From: Rhynchonema sp. JSB1_4
Lineage: Eukaryota > Nematoda > Chromadorea > Monhysterida > Xyalidae
Reading direction: 5' to 3'
Assembly (NCBI GenBank): GCA_030248065.1
Contig: JASAMV010006819.1
Location: forward strand, 34,010 to 98,009
Length of the DNA stretch: 64,000 bases
Positions 1-10,206 of this stretch are shown in pieces. The stretch's first letter is position 1. Each line of letters begins with the position of its first letter. The notes beneath the pieces are model-generated. The model saw only the letters and a list, made by a program, of their open reading frames with translations. It did no database searches and was not told the DNA's origin. The position numbers were made by a program, and so were the translations under genes.

Positions 1-112
1 CAATAAAAAAAGTGGACTTACTTTTTAAAATTTTAAAATAAAAAAAGTGGCCAACTTTTTTTTTTTAAAAAATTTTTTTTTACAAAAGATTTTTTACTTT
101 TTTTTAATCCAA
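1..112. repeat. AT-rich end of a hAT-like element
   Basis: A/T runs interrupted by AGTGGACTTAC and a terminal TTTAATCCAA match the inner end of the element at 39702-40480 and the arms near 24700. It looks like one flank of a hAT-type miniature element whose last bases are eroded and whose rest lies outside the window. No gene. Confidence 0.4.
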
Positions 113-825
113 ATGTGTGTATAAAAAGTGCCATGAGCCGATGGATTGCCCATACATATATGTCCACGTATGGTGCAAAACCGGGCGCGCAAAGTCGATC
201 TGACACGCAAGATTTGGGCTGTAATCGACATTTTGATGGTCGTATATCAGATATTTGGCATTAGATGCATTAAAATACGTTGTACAGCATACTACAATAT
301 ATTAGAGAATAACAATACATCGTTAGTGAACATCAACCTCACACTGGTCGGAGACCATAGAATCTGCACAATACTATCGGGTGTCACCGCACAGTTGGGT
401 CTCAGGCGAAAATTTTTCAATTTTTGAAAAATAGGTTGTATCGATTTCATTTATCCTGAAACTGTGAACTCTGAACCGCCACACCAAACGTATGCTCCCG
501 GAAGGACTCGAACCTCCGACCTCCCAGCCACCAGGCCTGGATAGCCAGTTGCTCTACCAACTGAGCTACGGGAACGCGGTCTGGCTGCGGTTCAGAATCA
601 CTCATAAACCCAACGCACGCACGCTCAATACACAGTGCACCGCAGCACACACACATAATACCGGTCCGTTCGTTATACGCCTCGACGCGTATGGGTGTGT
701 GTCTTATTCGCCAGACCACAAAACGTCGTTTGCAACACTTTTTCTAAAAAAAATATTTTGTCAAAAAAAATCAAAAAAAATTTTTTTTAAAAAAGCTCGT
801 TAATAAAAAATTTTTTTCAACCCTG
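113..825. mobile_element. hAT-type element, right end, split by a SINE
   Basis: From about 170 this matches the element at 20485-21136. It ends in CAACCCTG at 825, followed by GTCTAGAT (826-833). The same GTCTAGAT is present uninterrupted near 59396, which supports an 8-bp target duplication typical of hAT elements. The left end is lost. No transposase frame is visible, so this is non-autonomous. A SINE interrupts it at 463-720. Confidence 0.55.
463..720 (-). mobile_element. tRNA-derived SINE, copy 1
   Basis: On the minus strand, 492-577 reads like a tRNA: GTTCCCG pairs with CGGGAGC as acceptor, the D-arm holds GCTCAGTTGGTAGAGC, and the T-loop is GGTTCGAGTCC. The region between D- and T-arms is about 10 nt too long and does not fold into an anticodon arm, so this is a polymerase III promoter head, not a tRNA gene. 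A tRNA-unrelated body of about 150 bp follows. The related element at 21024-21028 reads straight through the insertion point (GAAAC then GTCG), giving the pre-insertion site. Related copies are at 41587, 53253 and 54504. Confidence 0.8.
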
Positions 826-1975
826 GTCTAGATGCCACAAAACAACGATTATGGCACCCAATACACCCATGGTAGGGCGGTCAGGTGATGCCAACAGTAG
901 CAATTTTTATGCAAAAATAGCACTTTTAGAGCAAAAAATAGAGAAATATTCAAATTTTGAAATAATAAATTTTTTTTAACTTTTGAAACGAATTGTTTTT
1001 AGAATAATTTTTTTTAAATAAAAAAAATGTTTTCTTTTGAAAACCACTGATCACGTGTATACCACAGAAGAAAATTCACATTTGCACTCCACCTTAAAAA
1101 CGCGTCATCAATCTGCCTCACGTTGTTCGTGCACCCCATCAGGCACACCCTGTCGGTTTCACTTGAATCGAACTGAAATCATGTACAGTATTGTGCTTTC
1201 CATATGCTGCGTACGTTGCTCCACTATTCCGAAGTTCAAGTTAATCGCTTTTAAATAAGGTGCTCTGATGCCTATTGCGATCCGCTACTGAATCCGACTC
1301 GCATAAGTAACATAAAGTTACGTCAGCTACTCTCATCTGCTCGTCTCTGGCACGGCTGGACGCACATAACCACTTATTTGGTTGTGCTCTTATTTTTCCG
1401 GTCCCAGACGATGTGTTTAGCGTTAAAGCGGGCAATCGGATATCGCAAAATCCTCTCAAAATCCGGCCGTTCACAATAAAATGTCACTGTATATAATCAG
1501 TGATCACAAAAACAACGTTCAAACAAGATAAAACACGTTAAAATTGTCACAATTAATCTTTAAAATTTTGTTTTCAGGAACAAACGCGAGCTTGTGCCTA
1601 CTTGCGCTCACCCTTTTGATCAGGCAACAGCAGAACATTTAGTGGGGAATCCAACCAGCTTAACTGCCAACGCCCACGTGCGAAATGTTTCACAACGTGT
1701 GATTTGTCAGCGCACTGTTTCTTGTCACGATGTCTGCTGTGTTTGGTAGCGTTTGCCTGATCAAAAGGGCGAGCGTAAGTCGGCACAAGCTCGCGTTTGT
1801 TCCTGAAGGCAATTTTTCAAACATTAATTCTGACAGTTTTACCGTGGTTTATCTCGTTTGATCGATGTTTTTGTGATCATTTAACATACATATATAGTCA
1901 AATTTCATAGTAAAAAAAGCAAGCATGAGATATCCGGTTTCGCGCTTTAAAGAGGGCTGTTGAAATGCGATGTTC
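826..1975. repeat. Segmental duplication, left flank (copy 1)
   Basis: Nearly identical, base for base, to 59396-60553. It carries an AT-rich stretch (900-1035) also found inverted at 8083-8310, then unique-looking sequence at 1040-1575 with only short frames. A 73-codon frame at 1037-1258 is kept in both copies, but it shows no recognizable domain and the copies are too similar for conservation to mean much. No gene is called. Confidence 0.7.
1577..1805. repeat. Hairpin element, ~230 bp
   Basis: Begins CAGGAACAAACGCGAGCTTG and ends with its reverse complement near 1785-1805. The arms continue inward with GCCTGATCAAAAGGG. The same hairpin is at about 60144-60376. It is probably a foldback MITE that was already present when the segment duplicated. 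Confidence 0.6.
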
Positions 1976-1979
1976 TTAA

Positions 1980-3993
1980 AGGGTCTCCGCCATGTATGCG
2001 ACCAAAACCAATCTCATTGAAACTTGGCACGGTAATTGGGCTTGGTCCAAAACACTCACGGCCAGAAAAATTTTTTTATCCAGCTCCCTGTCTGAGCCCG
2101 GAGGCTGAAAGGTAAAAAAATTTGGCCCTACATCCGCATCTTGAAATTAAAATACCGATCTGTTTCGCATGTTCATTGTGTGCCGTTTGGTCACAAATGT
2201 TTCATAAACGCTTTGGCGCCAATTTAGGACCATATACATTTTTTGGTACTACCACAGCTTGCGCTATTTTGCCAAAACCACGTACATTTTAGAAAAAAAT
2301 TTTTCCGTTGTATTTTCGGCCGCATAGAATGCGCGCAGAGCTTTACCATAAAGCAGGTAAAAAAGCCCATTTATCACGCTATTCAAGCGATCTATAACCG
2401 ATTTCCCATCGCTGGATAAGTTTCGACAAAAGCTCGCTCAACTGTTGTGAGCCTCAACTTTTTGGCCCTATTCTGGGGACCCCAAGCACACTTCTATGTC
2501 ATAATTTCCTATTTTAATAACATTGTACCGAGGTGATATATGGCACGCCGGATAGTAAAAATATAATTGTTGTTAATTAAGTGCAAATCTTTGTTGGTTT
2601 ATCTGATTCCTTGGAGGAATGAGCAATACATGAATTTTACACGAAGTTCAAAGTTTTAGCAAATTTCCGCTTCCGTCATATTTTTAGCCTACCTACAGTT
2701 GTGACTGAATTGTGGCATATACTTTCAATTGAAGCCCCTATGTTATTGTTGTTTATCAATCAAAATCCATAATTTCAGCTCTAACGTATCTTGAGAAAAA
2801 TAATGTTCATTGAGGTCTATGCGTTGGACTTGGAACTACAACCGGGCTTATAACCGGACCAGCGTCTGCGGTGCCTTCATTTGAACGATTTCTGCCCAAG
2901 ATACATTTAAGCTAGAATTTTGGATTTTGATCGATAAACAACAATAACGTTCAGGGTTCATCGGACAGTAAATACCACAATTCCGCCACAGCTCTAGGCA
3001 GGCTAAAAATGTGATGGAAGCGAAAATTTACTAAAATTATGAATTTTGCGCAAAATCCATTTGTTGCTCGTACCTCCAAGGATGCAGATGAACCAATTAG
3101 ATATGCACATGATTAATAGCAATTACATTTTTACTATCAAGCGTGCCATATATTGGTCGCACAATGACTATATAAGAATTCATCAAAACCAATCCTGATT
3201 TTCACGTTCAGTCACTCTTAACTACTGTGCTATTTGTGATTCTCACAAAACATTTTCAGCTGAAAATAATCTAGCAGATCAACCACGTTGCCGCAGGTCT
3301 GAAACATTCTCTTTACTACGTGTTTTGTGTGTGATCGAGCAACGCAACGTCATTGCCCCGTCACTAGCCTGCTTTGCGATTCAGGAAAAAAATTTGACCA
3401 ATTCTTATAAAGTCATTGTGCGACCAATATCACCTCGGTACATTGTCATTAAAATAGAAAAATATGACATAGAAGTGTGGCTGGGGTCCCCAGAAAAAAG
3501 CAAAAAAAACTGAGGCTCACCACAGTTGAGCGAGCTTTTGTCGAAACTTACCAGCGATGGGAAATCGGTCTTGGATCGCTTGAACAGCGTGATAAATGGG
3601 CTTTTTTACCTGCTTTATGGTAAAGCTCTGCGCGCATTCTATGCGGCCGAAAATACAACGGAAAAAATTTTTTCTAAAATGTACGTGGTTTTGGCAAAAT
3701 AGCGCGAGCTGCGGTAGTACCAAAAAATGAATATGGTCCTAAATTGGCGCCAAGGTGTTTATATGAAACATTTGAGACCAAACGGCACACAAAGAACATG
3801 CTAAACCAGACCGGTATTTTAATTTCAACGTGCGGTGGTTGGGACAAAATTTTCACCTTTCAGTCCTCTGGGCTCAAACAGGGAGCTGATATGGGAAAAA
3901 AATTTCTTGGCCGTGAGTGGTTTGGACCAAGCCCAGTTACCGTGCCAAGTTTCAATGAGATTGCTTTTGGTCGCATAATGGCGGAGACCCTTT
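1980..3993. mobile_element. TTAA-flanked element with long inverted arms (family B, copy 1)
   Basis: TTAA at 1976-1979 and at 3994-3997 flank an element starting AGGGTCTCCGCCAT and ending in its complement. The arms are about 550 bp each (1980-2560 against 3440-3993) with a spacer near 2560-3150. TTAA targets are typical of piggyBac-type transposases, but none is encoded here, so this is a non-autonomous derivative. It sits in an intron of the AAA gene, 10 bp inside the splice donor at 4003. A second copy starts at 60558 and runs off the window. Confidence 0.7.
3153..3427. mobile_element. TA-target MITE (family C, copy 1)
   Basis: Terminal inverted repeats TTGGTCGCACAATGAC and complement, flanked by TA on both sides. 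The paralogous segment at 63451-63462 lacks it and reads CCATATATCACC, exactly the sequence expected with one TA. About 275 bp, no coding capacity. Mobilized in trans, probably by a Tc1/mariner-like transposase (inference from the TA target). Confidence 0.8.
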
Positions 3994-4003
3994 TTAAACT
4001 GAC

Positions 4004-6321
4004 CCCATCCCACTGCGCAAGCAACGTCGCTTTTGACCCAGCATCGGCCGTTGTCTCATTCTGTTGGTTACGGGACGACATTAGCACATCTACTTCGTCT
4101 GCAATAAAACTTGATGGCTAAAACTACAATACTAAACTTGCATGAAAGTTCGGTAAATAATTGGGCTCCCTTACAAGTTTCACATTTGTTTTGTTGTCAC
4201 AATGAGCTTCATTAAATGAAGTTTTGGGCCCAACTACTGAGACAGGCAAAATCGGCCATGTAGCGTCTATACCTGGGTGTTTCTGCTAAATTCTGTGTTG
4301 TTCCTTCTTCACCGCAACACACTTTTATGTCAGTTTCTTGTGTAGTCAAGCATCTTGGCGGAAAGTACAGTGTCATCCTCAAACCTAATAATCGATGTTC
4401 GCGGAAAGAAATGGTTCCCATTCGTTGAGCATTAAGTCCCGATGTCCCCCTGGATGTCGATGTCCCCCTGACATGAAATCACCCTCATATGGATAGATCA
4501 CCTTCACATAGATCGGCCATCACGAATCACCATCGGCAGCATCCGGGTGACAAGAAAGTATTTATCCACTTCTGGTCTCCCCCGATGCCGCCGACCTCGC
4601 ACACTTTCCCATTAAGGGGACATCGAACCTGAAACGTTATTGAACAGCAACAATAAGACACACTCACCAATGAATATCAAACACGGTTGTAACAGTCGAG
4701 CAATATCGAACAGCACGGCACACAGGTGATCGGACTCTCCTCGGTACTTGTTTTTGAGCGCCCCTTGCTTGGCGTAAATAACCTCCCACCGATCATTTTC
4801 CTCCACTTTTTGGCTGTGCTCGAACAATTCACGTGTGACCGCTTTCGCCTGTGTTTTCAATTGTGCCCACATTTTATAAAGGCAACTTCTTGTTAATTGC
4901 CATTATGAGCGCTTTATAATTATATTGCGTTTGCGCTTTCGGGATAGAACTTCATTCTTTCTTGGCTGGAATAACTAGAGCAACGGGACGTTTATATTGC
5001 GTTCACGCCCCGTTGCTCGAGTTATTCCAGCCAAGAAAGAATGAAAACATCGTGCGCTTAAAACGTTTTCCATAACTTAATGATGTTTACCATTATCGCA
5101 CGTCAGTGTAAATTTTACCGAATGGTTCTAGACGCACTAGCGTTACCACTAACCAAGCTGGTCTTTCCGTTTCCCGGCGGACCATACAGCAACACACCAC
5201 TGGGGACACGACCGAAAGCTGGTGGATTCCAGGCCGGCCAAATGATCTTCTCTTCCAGTTCCATCTTTGCCTCATCGCAGCCGATGATTTCGTCGAATTT
5301 TGTCTCAGGCAGCTTTTTCACAATGAGTGTTTCGATCAGCTTTGCCAGCTCCGAATACGGACCCGAATAGCGACAAGTCTGCAAACAGCAAGTCCGCATG
5401 TTTGTTTCTGATCGGTGCAGTGTGTGCGTTGTGCTGTAGCTCCAACGTGCGAACGTGTGATTATTATACTGTATTTCGTGCAGTTGGCTCACAACTTTCA
5501 GACCGCGTCGAAATTAATGTTATATCTAGAAATATAGTATCACTGCATATCCATGTGGAAGTACCTTTGATTTTTAAAACACGCATGTGGGGAAGTACCG
5601 GTTTGCTTGCATGATATAAAGGGTAGTTAGGCCTCAAATGCCAACATGGTGGAACGTTACGTCAGATTCATGAAAAGATCGCTTGGGGCGCCTCATCCCC
5701 AAGAGGAACTACGTCAAAAATGTTTCGCAGGTTCAAAAAGCAACAATTTCCCTGCACCAGAAGCTGATGGCATTGGTCGCACAATGACCATATAAAAATT
5801 CATGAAATCAATCCTGATTTTCACGTTCAGTCACTCTTAACCACTGTGCTATTTGTGATTCTCACGAAACATTTTCAGCTGAAAATATTCTAGCAGAGCA
5901 CCCACGTTGCTGCGGGCCTGAAACATTGCATTAGCTGCATGCTTTGTGTGCGATCGCGCAACGCATCGTCATTGCCCCGTCACTTTCCTGTTTTACGATT
6001 CAGGAAAAAAATTTGACCAATTCTTATAATGTCACTGTGCGACCAATATAATGCGCGTACTGCAAATGCACCGACCTTGTGTCTGCCCTGAATCACCACT
6101 CCGTTATTGTCCTTGGGTTCGTTTCGATTACCTTTTTGCCAGTACGACAAGGCGTGTTGAACGACAAATGCAATGATGAAGCCGGGTACTAGCACACGAA
6201 TCAGCACGACGGCCGAAACGGTCAGGATTTGAAACACGAATGCCACACACGCAAGCACCAGCCAGATTTGCATCGCCAACCAAGCGTACGGACGGAGACG
6301 GTCAACGAATGACGGCATCAT
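4004..6321 (-). CDS. Membrane-anchored AAA ATPase, N-terminal half
   Basis: Four exons, transcribed right to left: 6321-6076, 5378-5154, 4848-4668 and 4098-4004. Phases agree at each junction (0, 0, 1). Exon 1 starts at a double ATG and encodes two or three hydrophobic segments, then a charged stretch. Exon 2 has the helix leading to FDEIIGCDEAK and the Walker A motif GPPGNGKTSL. Exon 3 continues with AKAVTREL, KYRGES and the first part of Walker B, LIFI; the following Asp is split by the intron. Exon 4 supplies DEVDVLMSSR and ends LLAQWDG. Sequence type is the meiotic clade (katanin, spastin, Vps4), known for hexameric protein remodelling; an N-terminal membrane anchor recalls spastin. Sensor and lid exons would lie left of 4004, but a TTAA transposon and the window edge follow, so the 3' part is not seen. 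Whether it is still functional is unknown. Confidence 0.75.
4945..5045. repeat. Intronic hairpin
   Basis: TTCTTTCTTGGCTGGAATAA near 4957 is repeated inverted at about 5020-5040 (TTATTCCAGCCAAGAAAGAA), continuing into AGAGCAACGGG and its complement. It occupies the second intron of the AAA gene. Confidence 0.6.
5379..5772. other. AAA-gene intron, left part
   Basis: Sequence between AAA exon 2 and the family C MITE. There is a short palindrome around 5678-5702 (CTTGGGGCGCC against its complement). No coding or other feature was recognized. Confidence 0.3.
5773..6046. mobile_element. TA-target MITE (family C, copy 2)
   Basis: TTGGTCGCACAATGACC at the left and GTCACTGTGCGACCAA at the right, about 274 bp. 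It is inserted in the first intron of the AAA gene, about 30 bp from exon 1. The left flank is CA instead of TA, probably mutated. Confidence 0.75.
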
Positions 6322-7171
6322 TGGGGAAGGAATTTTTCGGTTCTCTTACTTTTGCTTTATTGTATTTTTTCTGAAACAGCGCACAAACTATCGAGTTCGA
6401 AAAAAACCTTGCTGATTCAAGACTGTACACAGGGACCTGTTGCTGCAGATGGCGAAACAAATATTTCGCTTTGGCAAGCTAAGGTTTGGTTCTCGTGCCA
6501 TAGTTTATCAGCAGTAAATGGACACAGTACAACGAAGCAAGAAAAATTTCGTAATGCATTGCACTACCAATGCCGCGAGCACCAAGCACGGGAATCGGGG
6601 AGGGCGCGATAGTGCACTTCCACAATATGGTTCAGCGGAGTTGTTGCCAAAGTGAAAAAAATGATGTGCCATATTTCCCACTGTGTAGCAGTTGGATAGC
6701 TATAGTTTCACACATATACAGCGTGTCTAAAAAATACCGTGTCACTCGCTACTTTTCAGATCAAACATAATGTCGCACAGGTTGGATTTTAATGACATAA
6801 GGCTGAACTCTGACAAACGCGAAAAGCGAAAAGTTAACTTTTCGCATTGGCCCTCTGACAAAAGCGAACGGTTTTGCGAAATTTCGCTTTTTGCTTGGTT
6901 ATGGTACGAAAAATTCCAGCATCAGGGAAAAAACGAAGGAACATGGCTAAACTTCCGATATAAAAGCGTCTATACATACCAGAGGTTGGCACATAAAAAA
7001 TCTACCACAAACTTTTGTGCAAAGCTCCCGGTAAAGCCGGAGTTATATAAAACACTTGCCCATTTTTGGGGTTCGTGGACAAATGTACACAAATCTTTTT
7101 TTGAATTCTGTTTTGTGATAGCGTTGGACCACAAGTTTCGAACAGCGTAAAAGTTCTTTATTTGATGCAGG
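6322..7171. other. Intergenic, mixed repeat fragments
   Basis: Upstream of the AAA gene. 6795-6880 carries CTCTGACAAAAGCGAA and inverted AAAAGCGAAAAG motifs of the type also seen at 27300-27725 and 42370-42860. 7030-7165 matches one arm of the palindromic element at 16980-17220. No gene was recognized. Confidence 0.4.
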
Positions 7172-7840
7172 CAGGGTTGGATTTAAAAAAAGTAAATATT
7201 TTTTTTAAAAAAAAGTTGGCCACTTGTTTATTTAAAATTTTAAAAAGTACAGTTCCGGGTGAAAGTCAAAGTCGCGTGCACGCGACTTCCTAGTGCTAAA
7301 ACATATAGGCAGCGCACGCCAGCGCACGCGCGTGCACGCGAAGTTACTTCGACTTTGCCTATACTTTGCACTGTTTCGCACGCGCGTGCACGCGACTTCA
7401 ACTTTCAGCCTAGAATTGCACCCGGTACTGTAAGTCCACTTTTTTATTATTTTTTCACTCTTTTTCGTTATTTTCTGACTTTTTTAAGGTAAAACGGCAT
7501 GTTTTCATGTGTTTTATTACTCATGATTCACAAAAAATTGCCTGCGGCGCTTATATTTCAGTTTGAAATGATGTTGTGATGGACTCATACAGTTCCCAGA
7601 CATCCCAACAACCGCTGCATGTATAATATAGGACACCCCATACCATATACTGTACAGTTATTGAGCGTGTCGTAAGCTATCGACAGACTGCACGTTGCTC
7701 GCCTGTTTGCAGTGGTCGTGGATTAGTCATTTGCTGTTTTTGTGACACAAAATGAGCACGATGTAAGTCTTTATCTCTCTTCAAATTTATCCCCAAATTC
7801 ACAAACTGAAGGTTGGTCTTCCCTTCGTCTAGTTGTGGCA
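7172..7840. mobile_element. hAT-type element, left end (related to 39702-40480)
   Basis: Starts CAGGGTTGGATTT, passes through AT-rich arms, then shares GCCTGCGGCGCTTATATTTC and the following approximately 250 bp with 39900-40190. The right terminus was not found, so its end is approximate. It is interrupted by the TA element at 7250-7430. Confidence 0.6.
7250..7430. mobile_element. GC-rich TA-target MITE inside a hAT element
   Basis: Inverted ends CAGTTCCGGGTG and CACCCGGTACTG, flanked by TA. The related hAT element at 39791-39794 reads GTAAGTCC without it. Inside are several copies of the palindrome GTCGCGTGCACGCGAC. Size (181 bp), CAG start and TA target fit a Tc1/mariner-type MITE. Confidence 0.75.
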
Positions 7841-8078
7841 CGATCAATTGAAACTGTATTTTACCACAATTGGTCTTCTTTCCCGTGCCTATGGTTTCGT
7901 TCGACATTTTTCGCGCAACAGAAACATCGCGTCCACTGACATGGAGCATCGCACAAAAGCTTTGTTGCAAAGACTCTTGTGTGCCAAACTTTTGTATGAA
8001 CGTTTTATATGAGATAAGTTTAGCCATGTTCCACTCTTTTGCCGTGTGGATATTGACGCAGTCTATACGTGTTGTGTA
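7841..8078. other. No clear feature
   Basis: Sequence between two hAT-type elements. Only short open frames on both strands; nothing recognized. Confidence 0.3.
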
Positions 8079-8793
8079 CAGTGGTTTTTAAAAAAAAAAT
8101 TTTTTTTTATTAAAAAAAAATTTTTTTTTTAAAAAAAAATCGTTCCAAAAGTTAAAAAAAATTTTTTTTTATTATTTCAAAATTCGAAAATTTCTCTATT
8201 TTTTTGCTCTAAAAGTGCTATTTTTTGCATAAAAATTGCTACTGTTAACATCACCCGACCCTACCATGGGTGTATTGGGTGCCATAATCGTTGTTTTGTG
8301 GCATCTGGACATAGTGCACACACTCACATGGCCTCTCATATGATTACAAATGTACATGTGACTGGGTGGGCATGCATTTATCCATGCAACAGACCCGAAA
8401 GCAGTGATTCGGTGTGATATTCACTATATATTTACACTGTTTGTCACATATTTGCATTGGTCGTGTACCAAGAGGCATTAGGTTCACCAAAATTTACCGT
8501 CTTGAGTGTCACAAAGCCACACCAAGGCACCCACACCACGTGGGGAAGTGTACGGGTGTGTACCTGACTACTGTTGGTACTCATTGACCATTGTTTAGTA
8601 TTGTTTTCGTGTCGTGAGTGCTTTATATGCACTTACCACACGTTATGGAAGAACAATGCCACTATTTTTTGCTTTAGCGCTCATTTTTTTTCGTTTCTGG
8701 CAGTTTTTGGCTGGAATAAAAATTTTTTTTAAATTAAAAAAAATTTTTTTTAAAAAATGGGGTTTGAATAAAAAAATTTTTTATTAACCACTG
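8079..8793. mobile_element. hAT-type non-autonomous element, intact
   Basis: Ends CAGTGGTTTTTAAAAAA and TTTTTTATTAACCACTG, flanked by a perfect 8-bp duplication GTTGTGTA (8071-8078 and 8794-8801), the hallmark of hAT transposition. Long A/T arms, no transposase. Part of its interior is shared, inverted, with 829-1050 and 59270-59620. Confidence 0.8.
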
Positions 8794-8801
8794 GTTGTGT
8801 A

Positions 8802-9283
8802 TACCCCATGTGCAACGCTGTTGGTTGGTCACCGCCAACGCAGGAGTTGCACTGCGCGTGCGCTGGTATATAGGGTGTGGAACTACGATGCTTTATCGCT
8901 CGGTGATACAAGGCTTGGTGTAATACATTCATGGTGCGCAAAACTACAGGCTCTGTGCGGTATTGCTTGTTTTGTTGCATTTGTTTGAGCACGGTACAAA
9001 TACACACACGAGTTGTTGTCATTGCGAAATATTTCACGTTTCGTTACACTGTTGTCAAATTCAAATTTTATCTGCACGCTTTCGCAAAGACCTTTACACA
9101 AGATCCGGAGAAACCCTAAAAAAATGAACATGAGTATCAATAAACAAAAATGTGAACAAGAACGAACAAACGACAAAGAAAACATACCGGCGAGATTCAA
9201 CCAACCAAACTAATGAAGAGAACAAACGTAAAGTCGGCAACGGATGACGGAATATTGATGATTATCTGAAAAGCAGCAACCCA
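8802..9283. other. No clear feature
   Basis: A short lysine/asparagine-rich frame starts at 9124 and stops at 9213. It could be an upstream exon of the candidate at 9284, but no splice link is convincing. Otherwise nothing recognized. Confidence 0.25.
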
Positions 9284-9519
9284 ATGACTGAGGGGATCAG
9301 TCAACGACGGCTGAAAATTTTGAAGAAATGTGGCGAGAAACTAGGTCTCGACCACGTACGTGAGTTTAGTTTAGTTTTGAAGGCCGCAGTTGAGGCAGCA
9401 GAGACCACACTCTCTGGGAGCCCGATTATTGTCCCAGATTATTTGAATCGGTGTTTCGATTTCTTGTTGGGCTCAATTTCGGCCAGTGCTCAATATGAAC
9501 CAGCATCAATTTTGCGTGT
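9284..9519 (+). CDS. Hypothetical exon, unrecognized
   Basis: Open frame with protein-like composition: basic ISQRRLKILKKCGEKLG, then an Ala-rich helix-like AAVEAAETTL, then IIVPDYLNRCFDFLLGS. A good donor, CGT followed by GTAAGC, ends it at 9519. The frame stays open to 9772, but beyond the donor it looks like chance sequence. Start and neighbouring exons are not found and the family is not recognized. It may be an internal exon of an unresolved gene or a relic. Confidence 0.3.
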
Positions 9520-10206
9520 AAGCCACCAACAATTTCTACACCGTCGAAATTGGTGCTCTCGCAAATCACGGGAGATGCAAAATTTCTTTGCGCCAAATTT
9601 GTCTCGTGTTGCGTGTGAGAACGAAGTATTAGTTGGGCACTTAGAATACATGTACGTATATTTCCTGCATGCGTACACGACAACACGAGCACATTTGCTC
9701 CGAAAGTGCACACCTGTTTTGTCTTTGGTTGGATTGGAATCGGGAATGAAATTTTGTTCCATGATTTATTCATAAACTTCTGACCGTTGCATGACATTGA
9801 AAAGGCCAAGTAATGCTAGGTGTCCACAATATGCAGCAACTTTTGCACCCCCAACCCTTTTTAACCTTTGCACTTTTCCCTAACTTGTCTAGGGTTCAGA
9901 AAATTTCACGTAGTAGATGCGTAACAAAGCCCCTACGAGATGAGTTTTTGAACTTGAGGAGCACCAAAGTTGACCATTTTTTGTCTGATAATACCTGCGC
10001 AAAAAACTCAATCGCAACCGCTTGCACCGTTTGTAGAAAATTGAAGCATCACTGTTATACAGCCTTATTAGTAAACTTTTGATATCTGGCAGTTTGTATA
10101 GTAAATGCCCGATCCTTTGGCTGGTTAAGGGAAAATTTTGATTTCAAAATTCTTAACAATACTTCAGGTTACAGCAGCAGATTTTGTCATCATTCCATAG
10201 AACGAC
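9520..10206. other. No clear feature
   Basis: Moderately AT-rich sequence without repeats shared elsewhere in the window. No convincing exon. Confidence 0.3.

Noticed and set aside
492..577. Functional tRNA gene on the minus strand
   Set aside because: Acceptor, D and T arms are good, but the anticodon region is too long and unpaired, the same unit recurs at three places with a shared non-tRNA body, and an empty site exists. It is a SINE head.
1037..1258. Conserved 73-codon gene also at 59595-59818
   Set aside because: Conservation only reflects a recent segmental duplication. The frame has no domain or splice context.
4612..4668. FIGE variant of Walker B in the AAA protein
   Set aside because: The Gly-Glu comes from reading past the GTGAGT donor; the spliced frame gives Asp-Glu.
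5644..5770. Regulatory stem-loop in the AAA intron
   Set aside because: A short palindrome exists, but nothing links it to a known element; it may be a worn hairpin MITE.
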